From Pogona vitticeps (lineage: Eukaryota; Chordata; Lepidosauria; Squamata; Agamidae), in NCBI RefSeq assembly GCF_051106095.1, contig NC_135785.1, positions 224,435,045-224,499,044 on the forward strand: a stretch of DNA of 64,000 bases, read 5' to 3'. The notes beneath the pieces are model-generated. The model was not told where the DNA came from and made no database searches. It saw only the letters and a program-made list of their open reading frames with translations. A program made the translations under genes and the position numbers. Below are positions 11,062-21,370 of the stretch, in pieces. The first letter of the stretch is position 1. Every line of letters begins with the position of its first letter.

Positions 11062-14000
11062 CTAAAAAGTTGAACATATCGTAGATTGTAAGACTTAATT
11101 AGCAGAAGGGATAACACTGAAGTGTTCACCTGCACATTTGAATAAATGGGACTTACGGAGGAGTAAACTCAACAAATCCACACTGATTCAATGGGCCTAT
11201 TCCAGTGCCGCTTACTACACTAAACAACAGGATTTAAGTCATGGATTTACATCAAATGAACACTGAGATCAGTAGAGAAAGTTCAAACAGCATTATCTAT
11301 AACTGGACTATACACCCTTCTCACACCTGAGACAGCACATGTTACAATACCTTAAGAAACACTTGTGAGCTTGAGTTAGGGTAGCAACTATGAAACTGAG
11401 CTACAGGATAAGAAGCTTTGCTTTTGCTATGAATTCATTAGATACCCTGGGACACCAATTCAAAAAGGATCTCTCTCACGCTCACCATCCATGGCTGGAG
11501 GAAAAGTTATCCATCTATCTAGTTCCAAGCATTGTATAGCTTTTTAAAAAAGTGCCAGCATTTTGAGTTGTGTATAGAAATGTAGCAAGTTCTGCAAGAA
11601 GTGGCATAAAACTTTCCCTTTGTTTAGTTCTGATTAGAAACCTGATGTTTACACTTTAGATTAACTGAACATTTTGCTTTTTAAAAAACATTATTTGAAA
11701 GGAGGCCCATATCCAATACATGGCAGTGATCCTGTCTTTACCCAGGCACTGATAATGGTAACCAGGCTCTCTCTACCCTGGAAAGCTACAGCTTTTTTCA
11801 GCTGGTGAAGTTCAATCGATCTACCACCCTTCCAAAATTTAAATTTATTTATTTATTAAATTCATATGCCATTCCATTAGAGCAAGGCACTATTCTGGGA
11901 AGTTCACAGCATAGTAAAATGAAATAAACTACAAGCAAACAGCAACAGAATAATGAAACAAAACAAATTAAACACAAAAATTAACTCAACCATAAAAAAA
12001 TCCTTATGATTTAGGGAAATCACAATTTTATCTAGAATAGGATGACCATCAACTTCTAACAGTCAAATGCTTATCTTTGGGATTTAGCTTCAGTGCACTG
12101 GTTCTTAATTTCTCTTTTGCTAACTCTATCAATTCAATACTTCCAGTGTCTCATCCAAACATGTACCTGCATGGGTGTACATGTACTCCCCTGTGTCATC
12201 CACACACTGATGACACCAAGCATCAAGGTCTCCAAAGACCTTACTCTGCAGCTTCCTGAAGATACTGAATAGCACAAAGAACACAATGGGACTGTGCAAC
12301 AACCCCATGATATCAATGCCACCACGCCAAACAACAGTCCCTTACCCATGTAAAGGCCATTCTTCACCACACTTCAGTTGTTCCAATTATAGATTTTAGC
12401 TAGTTTTTAAGTAAAATAATTTGCATGGTATTGTAAAATGTTTTACAGAACATATCTTAATAATGGGAAAGGTTTTGGCTTTTTGCAAGAATCTTGAGGA
12501 ATGTCAAGAGCAAATAATGTCCTTTGCAATGCTTCTCCACAACACTGAGTTCTACATTAAAAAACACACCAGAACATGTGCTTTTGGTCAGGAAAGCCAA
12601 CATCTCTCCTTACCTCTACAGGAAGTTGTTGAAAGGTTGATACAAAGTGGTCTGCCGCTACTGCTATTCCAACCAGTGCAGCCACCTTTTCTGGACGGGC
12701 AATAGCAGCATGAAGCATCAGCCACCCACCCAAACTGGAACCAACTAAAATCTTAATAGAAGAAGAGTATTAGTATTAATGTTGTTTTTTAAAAAAGAAA
12801 AAAACAGCAACTATAAATGTCTGTTGTGTATTTATTGAAGAACTGTATTACCATATAATAATTAAGATTAAGTGATATAAAAATGACTTATTAGAGCATA
12901 CATATCAGGTGACTGTACAAGCATATCAACAATTATAGCTGCTGCTTTTAGAAGATAATGCAAAAGCTTAATAAAAAAGAAAAAAATTCAGGGTGTGTTT
13001 AGGATTAATAGATTTTTTTTAATTGGCATGTCTGTGGATTACAATCTGCTTCCTCTGGTATATTTGAGCAGACTGCAATCCATAAAAGCTCAAGCTAAAA
13101 GAAATCTGATTGTATTAAACATTTTCCCATTTTTTTATTATAAAGAAATAAACTCTTCAAAAATACTTTAGCTGAATAAACTGAGAGACTGAAAGAGTAT
13201 TTTATGCTAGGCTATAAACTAAAGACAATCAACCTGTGGTCCTTGTGTAAGTTCATCCAATATTGAAAGGACATCCTTCCGCCACTTTCCCAACGTAACT
13301 TCTTTAAAATCGCCTTCTGAACTTCCACAGCCTCGGTAATCAAACCTGCATTTAAAAAAAAGGAATGACAATGCAAATATTACTCTCTTTGTACAAATCA
13401 CACTCAACAAGGCCACTAGATGAAAATACTGTCCAGCAAGACAGCTGGAATGTAATTTACTATCCGAAATAACAGGAACAGTGTTAACATAATTTTGAAG
13501 ACTCAATAAAAAGAACACATCTCACTCACTCAGCACTAGCAGGCTGTCTTAAAACATACCTTACAAAAGCATGACCAACTGATCTGCAGTACTCTTCTAG
13601 GGCAAGTGCCTTGTCACCATTCATGTTTGAAAAAAGACCTGGGAGGAAGACAACTCCAGGATTCTTGCCTTTCAGCTTATGATAAGCCAGTTTTGGAAGA
13701 TCAGAACGGTTGAGAAAACTGGGCGATGATTTCTGTCTGCAACCTAAACAGAAAATGTTTTGGAGCCATTTATACTTTGCCTGTTTGATGCATGCTCTTT
13801 GTGAGAGTTAGCAGGGACTTGACATCTGGTTAAAATCTTGACTTATTTGCCTATTCTAGCTACATTTATTTATTTATTTTAAATTGCTGTTCATAAAAAT
13901 CTCCAAACCAATACCAAAAGGCACAGTATACATGTCATGACACAACTTAGACTTCGACAGATCACTGGACTGTTTAGCCCAGTATTGTCAATTTGGATTG

Positions 14001-15825
14001 GCAGTGGTTTTCAGGAGCTTCAGGGTTGTTTGAGAAACCTGGTATTACCTGATGGACTCCTATCCAAGTACTAATCAAAGCCAGCCTTGCGTAACTTCTG
14101 AAATATGACAACACAGATATATTCAGGGTGCTATGGTGGTGCATAGCCCAAGCTGATTAGTCCTATTAGTTAAAAGAGAAATATAAATCATACAAAATAA
14201 TGCAGGAACTACATCTTGTTAAAATATTTATTTGAGAAACACTGGACTAAATAAGTATTATTTTGCTTGCCTGTTACACACATTTGTTCTATAACAGTAC
14301 ATGGCTTAACTGTACTACCATCTTGATCACCAATCTGCTTGTTTTCCCTGTAACAGTAGCTTGTGACTATGCAAAGCTGTTATGACAGAGGATGTATTCC
14401 AGAACATATTTAGCCATTTGCCTGGTACCCAAAAGCAACAAGGAATCCTACACAGGTGAGTGCATGGAATGTCATCCAAGAAATGAGCTGTCTGGCACAG
14501 GAACAACAGAATGTTTTACTGTTCATTTCTCATGTATGCTGTTCAATTTCTGTGTTTCCCGTAAGGCAACTGAAATTCTTTCCTCATGAATCAGTATAGC
14601 AGTGAGCAAACTGGAGACACAGAGGCTGACATCCTCCCTATATCCCCAACAAAAGAATGAAGTGGGATACAACCAGGAATTGTTCCACTCCTCTGTTGTA
14701 GGGAACAGTGTTGTATTTCTAGTCAGCCCATTTTTCCTGATAATAGAGGCTAGCAAAGGAGGAACATGGCCTCTGTATTCTGAAATCCTTTTCATGTGTA
14801 AAAAAGTTAAATAAAAATATTTTACAGGCTAGTAAATGGTGCAGGGGCTTACAAACAAGATTGGTGTGTTTATTAGCCATAACTAAGCTGCAATAAAAGA
14901 CATCTCAAAATAAGTGTGAGGCTTGCAGTCAACAAAGAAAGTGGCGCCAGTCAGTACTGGTACACTGCACTGATTTCAACAGCTGCAACAAAGACAGAAA
15001 TTAAGGTGACATCTATTCTAGACAAATATTATTTTGTAGATTGCATTACTTTTATTTAAGTATTTAAATGGTGATTACATAAGAATACAACACATATCTA
15101 CAGTCCCCACATTTCTGGAGTTATTATTGTAGCTGGGAAAAAGCAGTTTACAAAAGCCCCACGATTGGCCCTGAACTATATTTCCACACAGCACAAGCAT
15201 ATGCCAATGCTTTCAAGATGTACAGATCTGTTGATCATGCCTCTGGCTTTCAGAGGTTGGAAGTTCGATTCCCCACAGTGCCTCCTTGACGGGGCTGGAC
15301 TTCATGATCCACAGCGTACCTTCCAGCTTTGCAGTCCTAAAATGATGAGGATGATAAGGAAAAGTGCATCTCTAAGGGCTTCAATAGAGATCAATCCTTC
15401 TTAATATACTAGATATATTAATAACTCAGTCTTCTGTAATATTTTACGGGCATAAAAGTCTTCCTTAACCGACTCTGACATCTGCTTCAGCAATAAATCT
15501 TAGCAGTCCAGTGTGACCGTCCAGTCTATCTAGCTCATCACCCCAGCTAGGATCTGCTAATTAACAGCTTGAAAGCCCCATTCCTGTGTTAACGAGCAAT
15601 TGCCACTACTGTATGCTTATAACGTGTATCCTCCTCTAGACAGGAATTTCACCAACACGGAATAAAGAGAGGGGGGCATGCCTTTGTACTCCTGTGTCTG
15701 AAGAAGTGGATTCTGAGCCCCTTACCCAACAACTGAGGGAGCCCCAGTCCCGTTCTCCGGGCGACGGCCGGACCGTAGCTCAGCCTCTCCCGCCACAGCA
15801 GCCTCACAGCGCCCGCCACCGCCAT
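10729..15825 (-). CDS. ABHD10: ABHD10, mitochondrial alpha/beta-hydrolase
   Basis: The complete gene has five coding exons: 15726-15825, 13560-13743, 13234-13345, 12614-12751 and 10729-11061. All junctions are GT-AG, phases agree, and the total is 867 nt for 288 residues (human is about 306). ABHD10 is a mitochondrial serine hydrolase that removes acyl groups from cysteines (for example on PRDX5) and can cleave acyl-glucuronides. The first 24 residues are arginine-rich with no acidic residue except one Glu, as in a mitochondrial presequence. The nucleophile motif GSSLG places Ser138. Asp235 (in HGIKDED) and His265 (in GFHRM) complete the triad, and all three keep a constant 14-residue offset from human Ser152/Asp249/His279. 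The start ATG lies in a CpG-rich block. The gene is intact, with no frameshift or stop. Confidence 0.96.
11062..12613 (-). other. ABHD10 intron 4
   Basis: The intron is bounded by GTAAGG at the donor (12613) and TTTTTAG at the acceptor. It contains, near 11835-11945, a tttatttattta tract followed by a degraded common squamate repeat (ttcatatgcc...gttcacagcat) that is also seen at 35617. No other gene is seen. Confidence 0.7.
12614..12751 (-). CDS. ABHD10: ABHD10 exon 4
   Basis: A 138-nt exon, phase 0 at both ends, encoding residues 133-178. It holds the nucleophile elbow [10 protein letters not shown] with Ser138. The acceptor is ctattaag immediately before ATTTTAG. A second AG seven bases further in would break the frame, which decides the boundary. 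Confidence 0.94.
13234..13345 (-). CDS. ABHD10: ABHD10 exon 3
   Basis: A 112-nt exon encoding residues 95 (split codon) to 132, including [10 protein letters not shown] and [11 protein letters not shown], closely matching human ABHD10. The donor is CAG/gttgat and the acceptor is tgcag. Confidence 0.95.
13560..13743 (-). CDS. ABHD10: ABHD10 exon 2
   Basis: A 184-nt exon encoding residues 34-95, starting [17 protein letters not shown], which marks the beginning of the mature hydrolase fold. It includes the strand and oxyanion-loop region [13 protein letters not shown]. The donor is AAG/gtatgt and the acceptor is gtttag. Confidence 0.95.
13744..15725 (-). other. ABHD10 intron 1
   Basis: The 2-kb first intron runs from the donor G/GTAAGG at 15725 to the acceptor ctgtttag at 13744. 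Apart from the 5S-derived SINE I recognise nothing coding. The 90-codon minus frame at 14523-14795 has no known features. Confidence 0.6.
13955..14155 (-). mobile_element. 5S-rRNA-derived SINE (SINE3-like) remnant
   Basis: In minus sense the tract tgattagtacttggatagg, preceded by a degraded gaagttacgcaaggctggct, corresponds to the internal promoter half of 5S rRNA (agcagggtcgggcctggttagtacttggatggg). Sequence continues as a SINE body to about 13955. The copy is old and heavily mutated. SINEs with 5S heads are known in fish, mammals and squamates. It lies in ABHD10 intron 1. Confidence 0.7.
15726..15825 (-). CDS. ABHD10: ABHD10 exon 1 (start codon)
   Basis: The 100-nt coding part starts at the ATG at 15825-15823 ([17 protein letters not shown]). 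The start resembles the human MAVARLAA N-terminus and sits in the CpG-rich block. An upstream in-frame Met near 15948 would add about 40 residues over promoter sequence and is not preferred. The donor is TTGG/GTAAGG. Confidence 0.92.
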
Positions 15826-15960
15826 GCCTCCGGCGCACCTAGAGAGGCGACAACCGCGCACACCCCCTTCCGCAGCCCAGGCCAGCCTGCGTGCGATTGG
15901 CTGTCGCAGGGGAAGGAAGAGGAAACGGCTTTCCACGCATGCGCTCAAAGCGGCTCTCTC
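15740..15960 (-). promoter_or_regulatory. ABHD10 CpG-rich promoter
   Basis: This is the most CpG-dense part of the flank. It contains an NRF1-like site (acgcatgcgc, 15935-15944) and an inverted CCAAT box (attgg, 15896-15900) about 70 and 110 bp upstream of the ATG, with no TATA box. NRF1 commonly controls nuclear genes for mitochondrial proteins, which suits ABHD10. The role here is inferred. Confidence 0.7.
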
Positions 15961-15980
15961 TCTCTCTCTCTCTCTCTCTC
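15956..15980. repeat. (TC)n microsatellite
   Basis: About 12 perfect tc/ct units lie just upstream of the ABHD10 promoter, followed by a G-run and a T-run. Such GAGA-like tracts can be nuclease-sensitive, but no function is shown. Confidence 0.9.
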
Positions 15981-16896
15981 CCCGGGAAAGGGGGGGCGGT
16001 GGTTTTTTTTTTTAACCGTGATGTTTTCCGCTCTATATAACAAGTCCTCAAAGCGGAATGTAGATTATTTTAAAAAATTTGTAGAGTGATTTTTTTTTCC
16101 TGGAAATGAAACTAGCTGTCTTTTGACTCCTTTTTGTTTCCTTTGCCACCTGCGACATAAACTTCGCAGGGGTGATTAGGAAAACATGGAGAAATCGTGC
16201 AATTGTTAGGCTCAAACCACCTCAAGAGTTGGAAGCAAAGAAAAGGAGGATCCAAAGGGTTCTCCAGATAAACTTTTCTAAGGCAACGGCTCTTGATTTA
16301 TAATTTCTTCAGCCGCTAATACATGGTGCGAACGCAAATTCAGGGCATCGTCAGGGGCGACCCTTTATTTTTATTTTTCGCCAGCCTTATGTAGACCTCA
16401 GGAATAACTCATATTATTTTGGACAATGATTTCGACAACGTGACAACCGTGCGCTAGTAACAGTGCAGGGTGGAAAATGAAGACCCAACAATTGCACACT
16501 GGTCCACTGGCGCACATCTAATTCTGGAGCAAGCTGGGAGAAATTTGTTTAATTTAAGGCTGAACTGCAATTTAAAAAGAAATTTCCCTCCCCCATCAGT
16601 GTCCCTACCCTGCTCAGTTAATACGGAGTCACTGGGGTGTTGTTGGATCTTGAGTCCGAAAAAGCACATACACACACACACACACCCATCTGAATTTAGA
16701 AGGCAATCTATGGCCACATCCATGGGAATTTATGAGTCGGAAAGCAAGAACATTTCATGAGAAAATATGGATTGGCTTGCAGTGTTAGTCTCTAGTGGTT
16801 CAGGTGTCTATGAGTGCAAGCCTTGATTTCTGTCAGTTTGAGAGAGAGCCCTAGTTGTGTTCTTTTATTTTCCTTTCCTAAGATTTGCATGTGGTG
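15981..16896. other. Intergenic upstream of ABHD10
   Basis: No gene is recognised. A (CA)n microsatellite occupies 16668-16686. Open frames of up to 96 codons look random. Confidence 0.45.
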
Positions 16897-16992
16897 TTAT
16901 TCTTGCCATCTCCTATTTGACCACATCCAGCTTACCAAGGTTCATAGATCTTACATTCCAGGTTCCTATGCAATATTTTTCTTTGCAGCATC
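16897..16992 (-). mobile_element. BovB LINE 5' fragment in copy 1
   Basis: In minus sense it reads like the start of the BovB endonuclease frame (a tract like CIGTWNVRSMNLGK, then VVK.EMA). It ends where the duplication ends, so it was part of the duplicated unit. The matching fragment in copy 2 is longer. Confidence 0.75.
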
Positions 16993-17181
16993 AGAATTAC
17001 ATTTATAAGCCACTAATAAGAAATGTTTAAAAAAACATGCAAAATGCAAGGTTTTTTGAGTGAATCACATGATCAGAGAGACTGCTGACATCATCTTCAG
17101 GACTCAGCCAATCCTGAAGGTGGTGCTGCTGCTGCCTTGGGAACCCAGCCCCTTTACTCCTGGGTCTTTGTCACCTCACAG

Positions 17182-18430
17182 GGGCCTCACCTCTCTGCTG
17201 GCAGATAAAAGGGGCTTGTTGGGCAGGGCAGGAGAACAGAAGGGAAGCCAGTGGCCAGAGGGCAGTCTGAGGCCGCAAGGGGGAGACCGGCAGAGGTTGG
17301 CGGACCAGTTTGGAGAAGCTTGGTGGATATCGGTGGATGGAAGCACGGGAGTTTGTGCGAATAGCTGGTGAAGGTGTGTGTGTCTCGGGCCAGGGGCTGT
17401 TTTGTGCCTGTGTATGAATGGGCTGGCTAGCATTCCATGGGGATGTCACCAGGGCAAGTGTGTGTCCCAAGCATTTGGGAGCTGGCGGAGCCTGGGTTCA
17501 GAAGCGGAATGGAAGAGATAAATGGGTGGATATTCCTGGTGGAAGCCAGTGGATGCTGGCAGGCGGAACTTTGGGATGAAGTTGCCAGAACATTGGTCGG
17601 TGGATACACCTGGGTTGAAGCTGGGTGACGGTTGTGGATGAGCTCGCCCCTTAGCTGTTTTTTCTCTCTTTCTCTTGCAGGGCCTCACCTCTCTGCTGGC
17701 AAATGAAAGGGGCTTGTTGACCAGAAGGGAAGCCAGTGGCCAGATGGCTGCCTGGCAGAGGCAGCTGGAGCGACTGGAGGGGACCCAGCCCTTCTACCCA
17801 AGGCAAGTTCCCTCCCGAAAGCAGAGGAACTTGCTAAGTGGGCTTGCGAGTTAACAGCTCAAGGCTGGTGGAGATTCGTGGCTTGAAGCTGACTGATGTC
17901 GGCAATGGACCGGGGGGAAGTCGGTGGCCATTGACAGACAGAAGCTGGTGGAATCTGCCTGCGGAAGCTGGCCAAGGGCACAAGGCAGAGGCCGGCAGAG
18001 GTTGGCGGATGAAGCCGGTGGTGGACGTTAGCCTCTTGAAACCAGCTTGGGGGAGCTTGGTGGATATCGGTGGATGGAAGCATGGGCGTTTGTGTGAATG
18101 ACTGGTGGAGTGAAGGTGTGTGTGTGTTGGGGGGCTGGTTTGTGCCTGTGTCTGTCTGTATGAATATGTGTGTGAATGGGCTGGCTGGTGTTCCGTTGGA
18201 ATGTCGCCGGGGCATGTGCGTGACCCAAGCATTTGGGAGCTGGCGGAGGCTGGGTTCAGAAGCGGAGTGGAAGAGATGGGTAGATATTCCTGGTGGAAGC
18301 CAGTGGATGCTGGCAGGTGGAACTTCGGGATGAAGTTGCCAGAACATTGGTTGGTGAATACGCCTGGGTTGAAACCAGTTGACGGCCGTAGACGAGCTCG
18401 CCCCTTAGCTGTTTTTTCTTTCTCTTGCAG
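17182..18430 (+). repeat. Two tandem subunits inside composite copy 1
   Basis: Subunit 1 (17182-17680) and subunit 2 (17681-18430) both begin ggcctcacctctctgctgg or a close variant. Both run through the same block (gcatttgggagctggcgga, attcctggtgg, gatgaagttgccagaacatt) and both end with ccccttagctgttttttc followed by a pyrimidine tract and ttgcag. They differ by roughly 10-15 percent plus an insertion in subunit 2. Confidence 0.8.
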
Positions 18431-18592
18431 GCCCGAAGCTTCGTCTTCCCCAGGGGGATGCAAGGGAGCTGAAGGCAGGCATCCTGCTGGAGCTGAACTA
18501 GGCCTTTGTCTCCACAGAGGATACCCGTTTAGCCTCTTTCCTGAAACCAATAAAAGAAATATTCCGGAATGATTTTAAAGTGTTGTCTTGTT

Positions 18593-19067
18593 TGTCAGGG
18601 GCTGTCACGGGATGGTCTTCCCCGTCCCCTCATTATATCTGGGACCCAATGCCTGGGGTGGGTCTTTCTGAAGTCATGGTGTGGGGCCCTGTGATGTCAC
18701 AGGAATTGGGAACATAATATTTCTCCAAGCATGTGTGAGGGAGTGAGCTAGGCAATGTAGCTTCCCTGCCTGAGCTCCTAAGAAAGTATATAATGTGTAA
18801 TGTTGGACAGACACAGGAAGCCAGTGAGCCCTGGTGCCATTCGGAGAGGGTTGGAGGTGGGTACCCAAACACTATGCCACCCTGCAACAATAAACAAGAC
18901 TCGCTCCTTCCCTTCCACCATGGCTCCTCAGATTTGTTTGCCTGGCCTGGAGATTCAGGGGAGCCTAGCTATTTCCTGGCACAGCAACTCCTTCTCTGAT
19001 ACCTGGCGAGCCTCATCTTCATCAACACTGTGAGCACTCCATGGACATCTCCTTGCAAGGGTACAAG
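18593..19067 (+). mobile_element. LTR-like segment in composite copy 1 (tentative)
   Basis: This segment begins TGTCAGGGG and ends GGTACA, with a TATA-like gtatataatg near 18786 and caataaacaag near 18888. This order resembles the U3-R-U5 arrangement of a retroviral LTR. There is no clear polypurine tract or primer-binding site next to it, so it could also be an unrelated promoter-bearing repeat. It is repeated at 24412-24878 with about 8 percent divergence. Confidence 0.35.
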
Positions 19068-19072
19068 TGGGG

Positions 19073-19526
19073 GCGGTGACAGGAGGCAGTCCTGTACCTG
19101 CTTACCCAGCAGTATGTTCCATTCAGCTCAGTTGGACTATGAGGACACATGTTTAGCTTTGGAAATGTCTAGCTACAAAGGAAGTTCCTCCGGCAAATAG
19201 GTCAATGTGAATTTACCTAAAATATAGGGCCCCAGGAACAAGACGGTTGGGCCACCTGCCTGCAAAATCAGCTATAATGAAAATATAGGCTTGCAAACCA
19301 TAGCCACTGGCATTAATTTATTGTCCAGACTCTTATTAATCATTGGTAAGTCTTTCCTTACTTTGCAAACTTAATCATGATCTACAAAGAAACATAAAGA
19401 GTAGTACTGTGTAGGGGTTTAGCTTGTCCACTGGAAGGCTAAAATTGAGGCGAGAACAGGCGCACCCCTGCAATGCTTCCAATGGCTCCATGCCTCCTCC
19501 CCCACATCTTCGTCGTCTTTAAAATA
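19073..19526. other. Intergenic, nothing recognised
   Basis: No repeat or coding similarity was recognised. The 116-codon minus frame spanning 19439-19789 runs into the adjacent MITE and is not a gene. Confidence 0.4.
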
Positions 19527-19924
19527 CAGTGGTGCCCCGCATGATGATAATAATCCGTTCTGGGAAAATCGCTGTTTAGCGAAATTGGTTTCCCCATTGG
19601 AATGCATTGAAACCCCTTTAATGCGTTCCAATGGGGAAAATATCTTGTCCAGTGAAGATCACACATAGGGAAGCCATTTTGCGAGCGTCGATCAGCTGTA
19701 AAAATGGCTGCCCTGCGAAGAATGGGTCCGGAAAACAGGGCAGCCATTTTGTGGAGCCAGAAAAATCGTCTTGCGAACAAACTGTTCATGAAGCACGGAC
19801 CTGATCGACGTCCAGTGAAAATCCCCCATTGGAATGACTGTTTTGCGAATCGCTATAGCGATCTCAAAAAGTCATCGTAATGTGGATTTGTCATTCAGCG
19901 GGGTCATCTTGCGAGGTACCACTG
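19527..19924. mobile_element. Tc1/mariner-type MITE, copy A
   Basis: Terminal inverted repeats CAGTGGTGCCCCGC and the complement of GCGAGGTACCACTG are flanked on both sides by TA (19525-19526 and 19925-19926), the mariner-superfamily target. The interior has repeated short motifs such as gcgaa and the runs of attggaatgcattgaaa shared with copies at 32636 and 42584. There is no transposase. Confidence 0.85.
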
Positions 19925-20410
19925 TATGTGTGTTTTTTCATACAGTATTTAGAATTAAGTGTGCTTTCCTCCTTTATCAGTCATTTTCTATTCTGCTCTC
20001 TTTTGTTGTTGTTGTTGTTGTTGCTTGTGTATTTCATTTTAATTCAAAACTAGCACCAGTGCTCCTCCTTGCATGATTTAGGAGCCCTCAAATCTCTCGT
20101 GCTTACTGCTGCTTCTTCCTTTTTATCTTCCGAAGCATACCTGTTCTTGGCTCCTCCCATGGACCCAGACAGTGACCCAGTCTTCCTCTCCGCTCAGCTG
20201 TTGTGATTCTTTTTTCCTCCTCCCGAATTCCCAAAAAATTACCCTTTCTCTTTCTCTCTTCTCTTTCTTTTCTCTCCCACCTCACTTTTTCCCCTTGCAG
20301 GTCTTTTCCTGGGGCTAATTCAGATTTTCACTCTGCTCACTCGTCTCCCACCAGGCCGCAAGGTGTTTTCTTTTTTTCAAGATTTGGAAGAGTTCTGTTG
20401 TATTCATGTC

Positions 20411-20872
20411 CAGGATGATGGTTTCTACTCACCTGAGGATGATCAGGGGACTGGAAACCAAGCCCTATGAGGAAATGCTGAAAGACCTGAAAATGTTTAG
20501 CCTTGAGAAAAGGGGACTGAGAGCAGATATGATAGCACTTTTTAAATACTTGAAAGGCTGAGGAGAGGCAGGATCTGTTCCCACTCATCCCAGACTGCAA
20601 GACACATGATAAAAGGACCAAATTACAGGAAGCCGGATTTAGGCTGAATATAGAGAAAAACTTCTTAACTGTTAGAGCTGTATGACATTGGAATCAGTTA
20701 CCTTGGCAGGTGGTGAGTGCACCCGTGTTGGAGGCATTCCAGAGAAAATTGGTCAACCTTGTGTCAGATCTGCCTTGACTTGGGCTACAGCACTGAGCAG
20801 GGGGTTGGACCCCGCTGGCCTTGTACGCTCCTTCCAACTCAATTACTTTATGGTACTTTGATTCTATGAATT
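20411..20872 (+). mobile_element. CR1 LINE 3' end
   Basis: The sequence matches the conserved CR1 3' region: a gctgaaagacctgaaaatgttta-like tract, then ggttggaccccgctggcctt and a terminal tccttccaactcaatt...gattctatga. It is a 5'-truncated copy of about 460 bp, as is usual for CR1. Confidence 0.85.
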
Positions 20873-21022
20873 CCACAATCACATGTATCACATTTTGCAA
20901 TGACAGGAAGTATATTGCAAAAGTAATTAATGTTTTATTCCAGAAGTGTTAACACTGAATACACTTATATTATTAATATTATATTGGGAAGTTTTGGGAA
21001 TTTCAGCTCCTTAATATAAAAA

Positions 21023-21370
21023 CGTATAAGAAGAGCCCTGCTGGATCAGGCCAAGGGCCCATCTAGTCCAGCTCCCTGTATCTCGCAGTCACCCCAACAG
21101 ATGCCTCTGGGAGCACATGAGACAACGAGATACCTGTCTCCTGATACCATCCCCTGCAGTTGGTATTTGGAGGTACCTCCCTTTTAAGCCTGGAGATTAT
21201 ACATCCCCATCATGGCTTGTAACCTGCAATGGACTTTTCCTCCAGGAATATGTCCAATCCCCCTTTAAAGGCATCTAGGCCAGATGCCGTCACTATATCC
21301 TGTGGCAAGGAGTTCTACAGACTAACAACATGCTGGGTCAAGAAATACTTTGTCTTTTTTCACTCTCCCA
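21023..21370 (+). mobile_element. Interspersed repeat, LINE 3'-region-like
   Basis: It begins agagccctgctggatcaggcc and continues with a tctagtccagc...ccagatgcc pattern and a cttgtggcaaggagttc tract. These are hallmarks of a very common reptile repeat that I cannot name with certainty. It leads directly into the tandem duplication at 21371. Confidence 0.55.

Larger units (their letters stand above)
16897..19072. repeat. Composite repeat, copy 1 of a 2.2-kb direct duplication
   Basis: The unit recurs at 22726-24883. In order it contains a fragment of the 5' end of BovB in minus sense (16897-16990), a short AT-rich spacer, a GC-rich region made of two diverged tandem subunits (about 17182-17680 and 17681-18430), an exon-like block ending in ccaataaaag near 18550, and a GC-rich segment with TATA- and AATAAA-like signals (18593-19067). 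I do not recognise the family. Open frames in it, up to 238 codons on the minus strand, are low-complexity (Pro/Ser/His/Thr) and differ between copies, so I do not call them genes. Confidence 0.85.

Noticed and set aside
14020-14110. Possible 5S rRNA gene on the minus strand
   Set aside because: Only the promoter half is recognisable and it is heavily mutated inside a SINE body, so it is not a functional rRNA gene.
15694-16089. 131-codon plus-strand frame over the ABHD10 promoter
   Set aside because: Antisense to ABHD10 exon 1 and running through (TC)n. The composition follows the CpG and TC content.
17834-18550. 238-codon minus-strand frame in the composite repeat
   Set aside because: Low-complexity Pro/Ser/Thr/His composition, lies over the tandem subunits, and its counterpart in copy 2 is broken into different frames.
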